Shown: piece after piece, positions 26,865 through 34,781 of the stretch
How the letters are laid out: every line of letters starts with the position of its first letter
Position numbering within the stretch: the first letter of the stretch is position 1
Assembly (NCBI GenBank): GCA_027214125.1
Contig: JAPWHF010000013.1
Coordinates: forward strand, 1-64,000
Length of the DNA: 64,000 bases
Reading direction: 5' to 3'
Origin: Zoogloeaceae bacterium G21618-S1
GTDB taxonomy: Bacteria; Pseudomonadota; Gammaproteobacteria; Burkholderiales; Rhodocyclaceae
Notes under the pieces: model-generated
Database searches by the model: none
Told to the model about the DNA's origin: nothing
The model's input: only the letters and a program-made list of their open reading frames with translations
Translations under genes and position numbers: made by a program

Positions 26865-27881
26865 ATGAATCGTACTGTTGCCACTGCCGCCCTGTGCGCG
26901 CTCTTCTCCGTCACTTCCGCACACGCCGACGACAAGGTGCTCAACCTCTATACCGCGCGCCACTACCAGACCGACGAGGCGCTGTACGCCAACTTCACCA
27001 AGGCCACCGGCATCAAGGTCAACCGCATCGAGGGCAAGGAAGATGCGTTGCTGGAACGCATTCGCAGCGAAGGTGAAAACAGCCCGGCCGACGTATTCAT
27101 CACAGTGGACGCCTCCCGCCTTGCCAAAGCCGACGAGATGGGCGTGTTCGCGCCGGTCAAATCAGAGACACTCACCAGCCGCATCCCGGCAAACCTGCGT
27201 ACCGACACCTGGTTCGCCTTCTCCACCCGCGCTCGCGTGATCGTGTACAACAAAGCCGGCATCAAACCCGCACTGGTGCAGAACTACGAAGACCTCGCCA
27301 ACCCGGCGCTGAAAGGCAAGGTATGCACACGTTCCGGTAGCCATCCCTACAACCTGTCGCTGGGCGCAGCCATGATTGAACACCATGGCATCGAAAAGAC
27401 CGAAGCCTGGGCCAAAGGCATCGTCGCCAACTTCGCGCGCGAGCCCAAGGGCGGCGATACCGACCAGATCCGCGCGGTCGCGGCGGGCGAATGCGGAGTG
27501 GCGATTGCCAACAGCTACTACGTTGCCCGCCTGATCAACTCGACCAAGCCGGAAGATCAGAAAGCCATGGAAGCGGTTGGCATCGTCTGGCCGAACCAGA
27601 GCAATGTCGGCACGCACATCAACGTGTCTGGCGGTGGCATGCTCAAGTACGCGCCGAACAAGGCAGCTGCCGTGGCCTTCCTCGAGTACCTGGCATCGGA
27701 TGAAGCACAGCGCTACTTTGCCGATGGCAACAACGAGTGGCCGGTGGTTGCCTCCGTCAAGGTGAACAACGCGGCCCTTGAACGCCTGGGCGCCTTCAAG
27801 GCGGATGACCTCCCCGTTGGCAAACTTGCCAATTCGGTCGCTGAAGCACAGAAAGCCTACGATCGCGCCGGCTATCGCTGA
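26865..27881 (+). CDS. fbpA: Fe(3+) ABC transporter substrate-binding protein
   Basis: A 338-residue periplasmic protein. The signal peptide ends in SAHADD. The mature protein starts LNLYTARHYQTDEALY, the hallmark of FbpA/FutA/IdiA ferric-binding proteins, and keeps the tyrosine pair in IANSYYVARL that binds iron. Residues GTHINVSGGGMLKYAPN belong to the family core. The gene is followed immediately by a terminator and no permease or ATPase gene is adjacent, so it is an orphan binding protein that must use components encoded elsewhere. Fur-like sites lie upstream. Confidence 0.92.
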   Translation: MNRTVATAALCALFSVTSAHADDKVLNLYTARHYQTDEALYANFTKATGIKVNRIEGKEDALLERIRSEGENSPADVFITVDASRLAKADEMGVFAPVKSETLTSRIPANLRTDTWFAFSTRARVIVYNKAGIKPALVQNYEDLANPALKGKVCTRSGSHPYNLSLGAAMIEHHGIEKTEAWAKGIVANFAREPKGGDTDQIRAVAAGECGVAIANSYYVARLINSTKPEDQKAMEAVGIVWPNQSNVGTHINVSGGGMLKYAPNKAAAVAFLEYLASDEAQRYFADGNNEWPVVASVKVNNAALERLGAFKADDLPVGKLANSVAEAQKAYDRAGYR

Positions 27882-27900
27882 GTCGAACCACATCAGAACA

Positions 27901-27925
27901 AAGCGACCTGCGGGTCGCTTTTTTT
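27901..27925 (+). terminator. Rho-independent terminator of fbpA
   Basis: AAGCGACC-TGCG-GGTCGCTT forms an 8-bp stem with a tetraloop, followed by five more T, 19 nt after the fbpA stop. Confidence 0.88.
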
Positions 27926-28001
27926 CTTGGCAAGTCGCGCCTTGTCGCCTCGACCTCTCGGGCCGTCGAGCCGATACACCCCGGCTGCGTTCCAAAAGAA
28001 A

Positions 28002-28029
28002 ACCCCCATGGGCTCGCGCGCATGGGGGT
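28002..28029 (-). terminator. Rho-independent terminator after the acyl-CoA dehydrogenase
   Basis: ACCCCCATG and CATGGGGGT form a 9-bp stem around a 10-nt loop. On the minus strand it is followed by TTTTCTTTT. It lies 20 nt beyond the dehydrogenase stop and marks the end of the etfBA-linked transcript. Confidence 0.8.
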
Positions 28030-28049
28030 GCTCAGACGACGTTCAATAA

Positions 28050-29846
28050 TCAGAACATGTCGTCTTCAAGTGCCAGCGCACCAGCGGCACCATTGACCAC
28101 GGCGTAAGCCAGACCGGGCGCCTGCGACAGGATGTGGTCGGCGTAGAAGCGGGCCGTCACGATCTTGGCTTGGTAGAACGACGCATCCCCCGCGCCTTCG
28201 TTCAAGCGCGTCTGCGAAATCATCGCCGCACGCGCCATCTGCCAGCCACCGGCCACAATGCCGAACAACTTGAGCATGGGCACTGCGCCCACCGAGGCCG
28301 CCTTGATGTCGTTGCCGTAAGTGGCCAACACATAGTCGGTTGCCTCTTCCAGCGCGGTAATACCGGCGGACAGCGCGGTGCGGATCGCCTTGTACTCCGG
28401 CGCACTCAGCTCGTTCAGCTGAAGTACAACGCTACGCATTTGTTCGATGACGGCTTTCATGGCCATGCCACCATCACGCGAAATCTTGCGGCCGATCAGG
28501 TCGTTGCCCTGAATGGCCGTCGTGCCTTCGTAGATGGTGGTGATCCGCGCATCGCGGAAATGCTGCGCCGCGCCCGTTTCCTCGATAAAGCCCATGCCGC
28601 CGTGGATCTGCACGCCGGTCGAAGCAATGTCGATCGAGTTCTCGGTGCACCAGCCTTTGACAATGGGAATCAGCAAATCGACGAACGCCTGATTCTGCGC
28701 ACGCACGGTTTCGTCCGGATGGTCATGCGCCATGTCGGTTGCAGCGCCGACCACGTAGGCCAGGGCACGCATCGCTTCAGTCTGAGACTTCATCGACATC
28801 AGCATGCGGCGCACATCCGGATGACGGATGATGGCCACTTTGCCGCCGCCGCGTACGCCGGGCTCAGTCCCCTGCACACGATCACGGGCATAGCCCAGCG
28901 CCTGCTGATACGCACGCTCGGACAGGGCCAGGCCCTCCATACCGACGGCAAAACGCGCCTCGTTCATCATGATGAACATGTACTCAAGGCCCCGGTTGGC
29001 TTCGCCAATCAGATAGCCCGTTGCGCCACCCTTGTCACCAAAGGCCAGCACGCAGGTCGGGCTGGCGTGAATGCCGAGCTTGTGCTCGATCGACACACAG
29101 TGCACATCGTTGCGTGCGCCCGGCGTGCCGTCGGCCTCAACCATGAACTTCGGCACCAGGAACAGCGAAATACCCTTCACACCCTCCGGTGCATCCGGCA
29201 GACGGCCGAGCACCAGATGAACGATGTTGTCGGTCAGGTCGTGCTCGCCGTAGGTGATGAAAATCTTCTGGCCGAAAATCTTGAAACTGCCATCGGCCTG
29301 CGGCTCGGCACGGGTGCGCACCGCCGCCAGATCGGAGCCGGCCTGCGGCTCGGTCAGGTTCATGGTGCCGGTCCACACTCCGCTCACCATTTTGGTCAGA
29401 TAGACCGCTTTCTGCTCGTCGGTGCCGCGCAGCATCAAGGCTTCAATCGCGCCATTGGTCAGCATCGGACACAGGGAGAAAGCCATGTTGGCCGACTTCC
29501 ACATTTCCATGACCGCGGTGCTCACCAGCTTGGGCAAACCCTGACCGCCGTATTCCGGATCGCAAGCCAATGCCGTCCAGCCGGACTCGGCGAACTGACG
29601 GTAAGCGCCCTGCCAGCCCGGCGCCGTCGTCACTTGGCCATCGGCCCACTTGGCGCCCACCTGGTCGCCCGTGCGGTTCAGCGGCGACAGCACGCCAGTG
29701 GCAAACTTGCCGGCCTCTTCCAGCACCGCGTCGACCAGGTCGTCGGTGGCATCGCCGAAGCTCGGTAGCTGACTCACCTGCTCAAGGCCCGCCAGCTCCT
29801 TCATCACGAACTGCATATCCCGAATCGGGGCAACGTACTCGCTCAT
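28050..29846 (-). CDS. Acyl-CoA dehydrogenase, long DmdC-like type
   Basis: A 598-residue flavoenzyme. The usual ACAD core is present (TGTMNLTEPQAGSDLAAV for flavin binding, KIFITYGEHD, GGMGFIEETGAAQHFRDARI). The catalytic Glu lies in IYEGTTAIQGNDLI. A C-terminal extension of about 110 residues places it in the long ACAD group that includes 3-methylmercaptopropionyl-CoA dehydrogenase (DmdC) and several fatty acyl-CoA dehydrogenases. It oxidises an acyl-CoA at the alpha-beta bond and passes electrons to ETF, encoded upstream on the same strand. The true substrate cannot be told from sequence. An AGGAG lies 10 nt before the ATG. Confidence 0.92.
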   Translation of the reverse strand: MSEYVAPIRDMQFVMKELAGLEQVSQLPSFGDATDDLVDAVLEEAGKFATGVLSPLNRTGDQVGAKWADGQVTTAPGWQGAYRQFAESGWTALACDPEYGGQGLPKLVSTAVMEMWKSANMAFSLCPMLTNGAIEALMLRGTDEQKAVYLTKMVSGVWTGTMNLTEPQAGSDLAAVRTRAEPQADGSFKIFGQKIFITYGEHDLTDNIVHLVLGRLPDAPEGVKGISLFLVPKFMVEADGTPGARNDVHCVSIEHKLGIHASPTCVLAFGDKGGATGYLIGEANRGLEYMFIMMNEARFAVGMEGLALSERAYQQALGYARDRVQGTEPGVRGGGKVAIIRHPDVRRMLMSMKSQTEAMRALAYVVGAATDMAHDHPDETVRAQNQAFVDLLIPIVKGWCTENSIDIASTGVQIHGGMGFIEETGAAQHFRDARITTIYEGTTAIQGNDLIGRKISRDGGMAMKAVIEQMRSVVLQLNELSAPEYKAIRTALSAGITALEEATDYVLATYGNDIKAASVGAVPMLKLFGIVAGGWQMARAAMISQTRLNEGAGDASFYQAKIVTARFYADHILSQAPGLAYAVVNGAAGALALEDDMF

Positions 29847-29904
29847 TGTCCATGCACTCCTGTTCAGTATCTGATTGTGGTTGCGACGATCGCCGCAGCC
29901 GTAC

Positions 29905-30570
29905 CTATTTGTTCTTCAAGTAAAGACGGTCATCGAAACTGGCGACCCAATCCGGTCGATAGATAACCATCACGGTAATCACTGCGCCCGACAGCCAAGC
30001 TTCGGAGAAGCCCAGCAGCAGGAAATACGGCAGATAGTCCGACGCCAGAAAATCCAGGGAATACACCTCGGCGAGACTCAGCAGCACCGACGCCAGCACC
30101 CCTTGCGCCATCACGGTGGCCGCACTGCCAAAAAAAGCGACCACAAACACATACACAAAAAAGTGCCGGGGCAGGCGCAACGCCACCTGGCGCCGCACGC
30201 CTTCGGCGACCACCACCGGCCACACAACCATGACCAGCCAGTTCAACCCAAGGCTCTGCCAATCGCCGCCGGTGGCCAACGTGACGGCCGCCAACACGAT
30301 GCCGAGCACGGCCATGGCCAATTGGGGGCCAAACAACAAGGTCGCCACCATCGCGCCGAGCAGGTGCAGATCCAGACCGGGAAGCACCCCCGCCTTCATC
30401 CGCCACACCAGCATCAGCGCGACAGACGTCCCGAGCCACACATTGATCCGCTCGGGACGACACAGGCTGGCCCACGGACCGGTCCGGACAATCCAGACCA
30501 GCACCAGAGCGGCGAGCGCATACGCGCCCCAAAGCCAGCCTTCGGCAAATAATCCAGCGGTGAAGTTCAC
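29905..30570 (-). CDS. CbiM-like energy-coupling factor permease
   Basis: A 221-residue integral membrane protein with about six hydrophobic segments and the CbiM-type motif [20 protein letters not shown]. CbiM/NikM proteins are the substrate-binding component of Co/Ni ECF transporters. No ATPase or CbiQ gene is adjacent, so this is an orphan. The start is GTG, 18 nt after the etfA stop, and the dehydrogenase starts 58 nt after its own stop, so it is embedded in the ETF operon. The role in that setting is unclear. Confidence 0.78.
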   Translation of the reverse strand: MNFTAGLFAEGWLWGAYALAALVLVWIVRTGPWASLCRPERINVWLGTSVALMLVWRMKAGVLPGLDLHLLGAMVATLLFGPQLAMAVLGIVLAAVTLATGGDWQSLGLNWLVMVVWPVVVAEGVRRQVALRLPRHFFVYVFVVAFFGSAATVMAQGVLASVLLSLAEVYSLDFLASDYLPYFLLLGFSEAWLSGAVITVMVIYRPDWVASFDDRLYLKNK

Positions 30571-30588
30571 CGCCGCAACACCTTGCGC

Positions 30589-31524
30589 TTAACCCAGCGC
30601 CGCGGTCAGCGCCGGGACAGCTTCGAACAGATCGGCCACCAGACCATAATCCGCCACCTGAAAGATCGGGGCCTCTTCGTCCTTGTTGATGGCAACGATC
30701 ACCTTCGAATCCTTCATGCCGGCCAGGTGCTGGATGGCGCCTGAAATCCCGATCGCCACATACAACTGCGGCGCGACAATCTTGCCCGTTTGGCCAACCT
30801 GGTAGTCGTTGGGCACGTAGCCCGCATCGACCGCGGCACGGCTGGCGCCAAGCGCTGCGTTGAGCTTGTCGGCCAGCGGCTCGAGCAGGCTGTGGTAGTT
30901 CTCACCACTGCCCAGGCCACGGCCACCCGAGACGATGACACCGGCGGCGCCCAACTCGGGACGCTCGGATTTGGTCAGGTCGCGATTGACCAACTTGGTC
31001 AGGCCGGTATCGGCTGCTGCGTCGAGTGCTTCGACGCTGCCACTGCCACCGGTCTCGGAGACCGCATCAAAACCGGTCGTACGCACGGTGATGACCTTGA
31101 CCGGATCGGCGCTTTGCACGGTGGCAATCGCGTTACCGGCGTAGATCGGACGACGGAAGGTATCAGCCGAAACCACGGCGACGATTTCGGAGATCTGTGC
31201 CACGTCCAATTGAGCAGCGACGCGCGGCATCACGTTCTTGCCTGAGGTCGAAGCCGGGGCGAGAATGTGGGTGTAGCCCGCAGCATTGGCAACTACCAGC
31301 GCTGCAACGTTCTCGGCGCCACCATCGGCGTAATGGGCCGCATCGGCCACACGCACTTTACTCACGCCAGCGAGCTTGGCGCCGGCTTCGGCCGCAGCTG
31401 CGCAGCCACTACCAACCACCAGCAAATCGATGTCGCCACCGATGGCTTGTGCTGCGGCGAGGGTGTTGAGGGTGCCAGCCTTGATGCTGGCGTTATCGTG
31501 TTCTGCGATGACGAGGATGCTCAT
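30589..31524 (-). CDS. etfA: Electron transfer flavoprotein alpha subunit
   Basis: A 311-residue ETF alpha subunit. The N-terminal domain starts [13 protein letters not shown]. The C-terminal FAD domain contains [45 protein letters not shown] and [22 protein letters not shown], which contact FAD. It forms a heterodimer with EtfB, encoded 2 nt upstream, and carries electrons from acyl-CoA dehydrogenases to ETF-ubiquinone oxidoreductase. An AAGGTGAT ribosome site lies in the end of etfB. Confidence 0.96.
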   Translation of the reverse strand: MSILVIAEHDNASIKAGTLNTLAAAQAIGGDIDLLVVGSGCAAAAEAGAKLAGVSKVRVADAAHYADGGAENVAALVVANAAGYTHILAPASTSGKNVMPRVAAQLDVAQISEIVAVVSADTFRRPIYAGNAIATVQSADPVKVITVRTTGFDAVSETGGSGSVEALDAAADTGLTKLVNRDLTKSERPELGAAGVIVSGGRGLGSGENYHSLLEPLADKLNAALGASRAAVDAGYVPNDYQVGQTGKIVAPQLYVAIGISGAIQHLAGMKDSKVIVAINKDEEAPIFQVADYGLVADLFEAVPALTAALG

Positions 31525-31526
31525 AT

Positions 31527-32276
31527 TCAGATCACCTTGGCTTCGTTCTTGAGTTTGGCGACCAGTTCGGCCACATCGGCGACTTTGACACCAGCGCTGC
31601 GCTTGGGCGGCTCTTCAACCTTGAGCGTCTTGAGGCGCGGTGCGACATCCACGCCCAGATCGGCGGGAGTGACGGTTTCCAGCGGCTTCTTCTTGGCCTT
31701 CATGATGTTCGGCAGCGTGGCGTAACGCGGCTCGTTCAGGCGCAGGTCGGTGGTAACGATGGCCGGCAAACTCATCGACAGAGTCTCGAGACCGCCGTCA
31801 ATCTCGCGAGTCACCGTGGCCTTGCCGTCGGCGATCGCCACTTTGGAGGCGAAAGTCGCTTGCGGCAGGTTCAACAGTGCGGCCAGCATCTGACCGGTCT
31901 GGTTGGCGTCGTCATCAATCGCCTGCTTGCCCAGGATGACCAGTTGCGGGCCTTCCTTCTCAACCAGCGACTTGAGCAGCTTGGCCACGGCCAGCGGCTG
32001 AAGCTCTTCGTCGGTCTGCACCAGAATACCGCGATCGGCACCAATGGCCATCGCAGTGCGCAGGGTTTCCTGACACTGGGCCACACCGCAAGACACGGCA
32101 ATCACTTCCGTCGCCACGCCCGCTTCTTTCAGGCGGACGGCCTCTTCGACGGCAATTTCGTCGAAGGGGTTCATGCTCATTTTGACGTTGGCAATATCGA
32201 CGCCGCTCGCATCGGCCTTCACGCGTACTTTTACGTTGTAATCAACGACCCGTTTGACGGGAACCAGAATTTTCAA
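31527..32276 (-). CDS. etfB: Electron transfer flavoprotein beta subunit
   Basis: A 249-residue ETF beta subunit with the family signature [13 protein letters not shown] and the AMP-binding region [19 protein letters not shown]. The start is TTG at 32276: the family begins (M)[11 protein letters not shown], and an ideal AAGGAGG lies 6 nt upstream, while no ATG fits. The gene is the first of the etfBA-cbiM-acyl-CoA dehydrogenase transcript and is divergent from the TetR gene. Three copies of an 18-bp operator lie between them. Confidence 0.95.
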   Translation of the reverse strand: MKILVPVKRVVDYNVKVRVKADASGVDIANVKMSMNPFDEIAVEEAVRLKEAGVATEVIAVSCGVAQCQETLRTAMAIGADRGILVQTDEELQPLAVAKLLKSLVEKEGPQLVILGKQAIDDDANQTGQMLAALLNLPQATFASKVAIADGKATVTREIDGGLETLSMSLPAIVTTDLRLNEPRYATLPNIMKAKKKPLETVTPADLGVDVAPRLKTLKVEEPPKRSAGVKVADVAELVAKLKNEAKVI

Positions 32277-32282
32277 GGCTGT

Positions 32283-32289
32283 CCTCCTT
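32283..32289 (-). promoter_or_regulatory. Shine-Dalgarno fixing the TTG start of etfB
   Basis: AAGGAGG on the minus strand lies 6 nt before TTG 32276. It is the strongest ribosome site in the region and decides the start codon. Confidence 0.8.
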
Positions 32290-32384
32290 AATCCAATCTT
32301 CAGAAAGGCAATACTGCTACAAAGCCAACAATCATTATGGCATCGCGCACGATGTTTCGCTTGACGCCCCTGGATGACAAACTT

Positions 32385-32402
32385 CCATACGGAAAAGTAT
32401 GG
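32385..32402. promoter_or_regulatory. TetR-family operator, copy 1
   Basis: CCATAC-GGAAAA-GTATGG is a perfect 6-6-6 inverted repeat in the etfB/tetR intergenic region. Its centre is 19 bp from copy 2. Confidence 0.75.
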
Positions 32403-32403
32403 G

Positions 32404-32421
32404 CCGTACGGTAGCGTATGG
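32404..32421. promoter_or_regulatory. TetR-family operator, copy 2
   Basis: CCGTAC-GGTAGC-GTATGG differs from the perfect repeat at one position. It overlaps the predicted -10 of the etfB promoter and shares 14 consecutive bases (ACGGTAGCGTATGG) with the crotonase operator at 34763. Confidence 0.75.
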
Positions 32422-32437
32422 AGGGTGATTTTGTCAA
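32408..32437 (-). promoter_or_regulatory. Candidate etfB promoter overlapped by operators
   Basis: On the minus strand, a perfect TTGACA (32437-32432) is followed after 18 bp by TACCGT (32413-32408). Operators 2 and 3 cover the -10 and touch the -35, a layout expected for repression. Confidence 0.45.
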
Positions 32438-32452
32438 TACTACGCCGTATGG
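32435..32452. promoter_or_regulatory. TetR-family operator, copy 3
   Basis: CAATAC-TACGCC-GTATGG is a 6-6-6 repeat with one mismatch. It overlaps the ATG of the tetR gene (32449) and the -35 of the etfB promoter, so it fits autorepression. Confidence 0.65.
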
Positions 32453-33042
32453 AAAATTCGAAGACCAAACCTCGCGCCCAACTTGACCGCTCGGCCTGGG
32501 TGCTCGCCGCCACGGAGCTGCTGGCAAAAGAAGGCGTCGCCGGCTTGCGCGTGGAACTACTGGCCAAACACCTCAAAGTGACCAAGGGCAGTTTTTACTG
32601 GCACTTCAAGGATCGCAGCGATCTACTTCAGTCCGTGCTGGAAGTCTGGAAAGAAGGCCGCATCAAGGACATCGTGAAGCAAACGCGTGCCAACGGGGGC
32701 AAAGAGCTGTCGCAATTGCACCACGTGATCGAGGTCTACAGCGCCAGCCGCAGCCGCAAGGGCATGATGATCGAACTGGCCGTGCGCGACTGGGCGCGTC
32801 GCGACGAGGCCGCTGCCGCGATTGTTGAAGAGGTCGACACCTGGCGCCTCAAATGCGCGCGCGAGCTGTTCCTGGCCTGCGGCGTGCCGATGGCCGAGGC
32901 ATCAAGTCGCAGCATGCTGCTCTACGCCTATGTGTTCGGTGTCTCGCTGATGTTTTGCGACCGCTACGCCGACAACATCAACGAACTCAAGAACGATATT
33001 GCCGGGCTGATCGCGCGCTCCTCCGACACACCGGTGCTCTGA
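32449..33042 (+). CDS. TetR-family transcriptional regulator
   Basis: A 197-residue regulator. The helix-turn-helix spans about residues 14-58 ([22 protein letters not shown]...[15 protein letters not shown]). The C-terminal helical domain (about 70-190) would bind the ligand. It is divergent from etfBA and its promoter region holds three copies of an 18-bp palindrome, a fourth copy lying before the crotonase gene. That makes it a likely local repressor of acyl-CoA oxidation, relieved by an acyl-CoA or fatty acid. I chose ATG 32449; an in-frame ATG at 32374 would translate through the operators. Confidence 0.88.
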   Translation: MENSKTKPRAQLDRSAWVLAATELLAKEGVAGLRVELLAKHLKVTKGSFYWHFKDRSDLLQSVLEVWKEGRIKDIVKQTRANGGKELSQLHHVIEVYSASRSRKGMMIELAVRDWARRDEAAAAIVEEVDTWRLKCARELFLACGVPMAEASSRSMLLYAYVFGVSLMFCDRYADNINELKNDIAGLIARSSDTPVL

Positions 33043-33054
33043 CGTAGCGGAGAC

Positions 33055-33831
33055 TCAGCCCAATAGCGCGCTTAGGCGTGGCAGCGCACGACGCGCATTG
33101 ATTTCGGTGGCAGCGATCACATCGGCCAGCAACTCGCCGCGCAAGTCGGCCAGCGTCTTGGCGATTCGTACCAGATTGATCGGCGCGTTTCGCTGCCCCC
33201 GCGCCCACTCGGGCGGCATGTCCGGGGCGTCGGTTTCGAGCACGATCGCATCCAGTGGCAAACTGGCGGCCAGGGCGCGAATCCGCCGAGAGCCGGCGTA
33301 GGTCAACGTCCCGCCGAAACCCAGTTTGAAGCCCATCGCCAGCAAGGTATCAGCCTGCTGCCGACTGCCATTGAACGCATGAGCAATGCCGCCGCCGACG
33401 CCGATTTTCTTCAATGATCGAATAATCGGCTCAACGGCATGACGCACATGCAGGATGACTGGCAGATCAAATTTTTTGGCCAGCGTCAGCTGTGCCTCGA
33501 ACCACGGCAGCTGGGCCGCCAGACCGGGCATCGGGATATACCCATCCAGACCGATCTCTCCTACCGCGGCCGCCTCAGGCCGCGCCAGTCGCAGCGCGAG
33601 CAACTCGAGGTCTTCTTGCGTTGCGCGATCGATGTAAAGAGGATGCAGTCCGTAAGCGCGCGCCACGTTCGGCGTTGCATCGGCGAAGGTATCGAGCGCA
33701 TCAAAGCCTGCTGCGGTGACGGCCGGGACCACGAAGGCCCCAACCCCGGCCGCGCGCGCCGCGTCAATCACCGATTGACGGTCTGGCGCGAATTCATCCG
33801 CGTCGAGATGGATGTGGGTGTCGATCAGCAT
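33055..33831 (-). CDS. TatD-family metal-dependent hydrolase
   Basis: A 258-residue TIM-barrel protein with the TatD signatures: metal-binding THIHLD (7-11), the Glu in VGEIGLDGY, the His in PVILHVRHA, the His in GIAHAFNG and the Asp in VLETDAPDMP. TatD proteins are Mg-dependent DNases/hydrolases involved in DNA repair or RNA turnover. It follows the crotonase gene after 19 nt on the same strand, and its function there is probably unrelated housekeeping. Confidence 0.92.
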   Translation of the reverse strand: MLIDTHIHLDADEFAPDRQSVIDAARAAGVGAFVVPAVTAAGFDALDTFADATPNVARAYGLHPLYIDRATQEDLELLALRLARPEAAAVGEIGLDGYIPMPGLAAQLPWFEAQLTLAKKFDLPVILHVRHAVEPIIRSLKKIGVGGGIAHAFNGSRQQADTLLAMGFKLGFGGTLTYAGSRRIRALAASLPLDAIVLETDAPDMPPEWARGQRNAPINLVRIAKTLADLRGELLADVIAATEINARRALPRLSALLG

Positions 33832-33850
33832 CGCACCCCCAGTCCAACGC

Positions 33851-34651
33851 TCAGCGCCCCTTCCAGACCGGCTTGCGCTTGGCGATGAAGGCGTCGATGC
33901 CCTCGCCCGCGTCCTCGGTCATCATGTTGCAAGCCATGGTCTCTGCCGCCGTCTGGTAAGCGGCTTCAATACCCATTTCGAGCTGTTGATAAAACAATTG
34001 CTTGCCCATGCTGATGGCCGCCGCCGATTTGTTACAGATCGACGCAGCGAGTTTGGCCACTTCCTCGTCAAGCTGTTCGAGCGGCACCACCCGGTTGATC
34101 AGGCCACGGCGCTGTGCTTCGGGCGCATCAATGAACTCACCGGTAACCAGCATCTCGAAGGCGGCCTTGCGGCCCATATTGCGCGACAAACCGACACTCG
34201 GCGTCGAGCAGAACAGACCGACGTTGATGCCCGATACGGCAAAGCGCGCCCCTTCGGCCGCCACGGCCATGTCGCACATCGACACCAACTGACAACCCGC
34301 CGCGGTGGCGATGCTGTGCACCCGCGCGATCACCGGTTGCGGAATGGCGATGATCTTGCACATCAGCTTGCCGCACAGGCGGAAAAGCGCCTGCTGGAAT
34401 TCGAGAGTGTGATTGCCGCGCATTTCCTTGAGGTCGTGTCCCGCACAAAAGGCTTTGCCCTCGCCGGCCAGCACCACCACACGCACGGCCGGGTCGGCGG
34501 CAATCGCATCAAGCTCGGCGATCAGCGCGTTCAGCATGGCCTCGGACAAGGCGTTGAACTGCGCCGGGCGATTCAAGGTCAGGTAAGCGACGCCATCGCG
34601 GTCCTCGCGCAAGACCATCGGGCTATCGTCCTGATTCAGCACTGCACTCAT
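33851..34651 (-). CDS. Enoyl-CoA hydratase/isomerase-family protein (ECHDC3-like)
   Basis: A 266-residue crotonase-fold protein with the oxyanion-hole elements KAFCAGHDLKEM and IATAAGCQLV. The two catalytic glutamates of enoyl-CoA hydratase are not conserved: AGCQL has Gln where Glu is usual, and SGINVGLF has Gly. This matches the ECHDC3-like subgroup, so the reaction may not be simple hydration. It lies downstream of the acyl-CoA ligase. The intergenic region carries a fourth TetR-type operator. Confidence 0.85.
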   Translation of the reverse strand: MSAVLNQDDSPMVLREDRDGVAYLTLNRPAQFNALSEAMLNALIAELDAIAADPAVRVVVLAGEGKAFCAGHDLKEMRGNHTLEFQQALFRLCGKLMCKIIAIPQPVIARVHSIATAAGCQLVSMCDMAVAAEGARFAVSGINVGLFCSTPSVGLSRNMGRKAAFEMLVTGEFIDAPEAQRRGLINRVVPLEQLDEEVAKLAASICNKSAAAISMGKQLFYQQLEMGIEAAYQTAAETMACNMMTEDAGEGIDAFIAKRKPVWKGR

Positions 34652-34762
34652 GATTCTCTCCTCCGTGCCGGGCAGTCTCTACGGATGCCCGGGCATTGTC
34701 TCGGCCGCCCACGGCTGTGCGCGACCCTCTCGGTTCATGGTAGCGCGCAGATCGCAAATTGA

Positions 34763-34780
34763 CCAGACGGTAGCGTATGG
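34763..34780. promoter_or_regulatory. TetR-family operator before the crotonase gene
   Basis: CCAGAC-GGTAGC-GTATGG shares 14 consecutive bases with the operator at 32404 and keeps the 6-6-6 form with one mismatch. It lies about 112 bp upstream of the crotonase start, just past the acyl-CoA ligase stop. Confidence 0.6.
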
Positions 34781-34781
34781 A

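Noticed and set aside
28134-29768. 544-codon open frame opposite the acyl-CoA dehydrogenase
   Set aside because: Antisense to a well-supported gene, without domains or a ribosome site.
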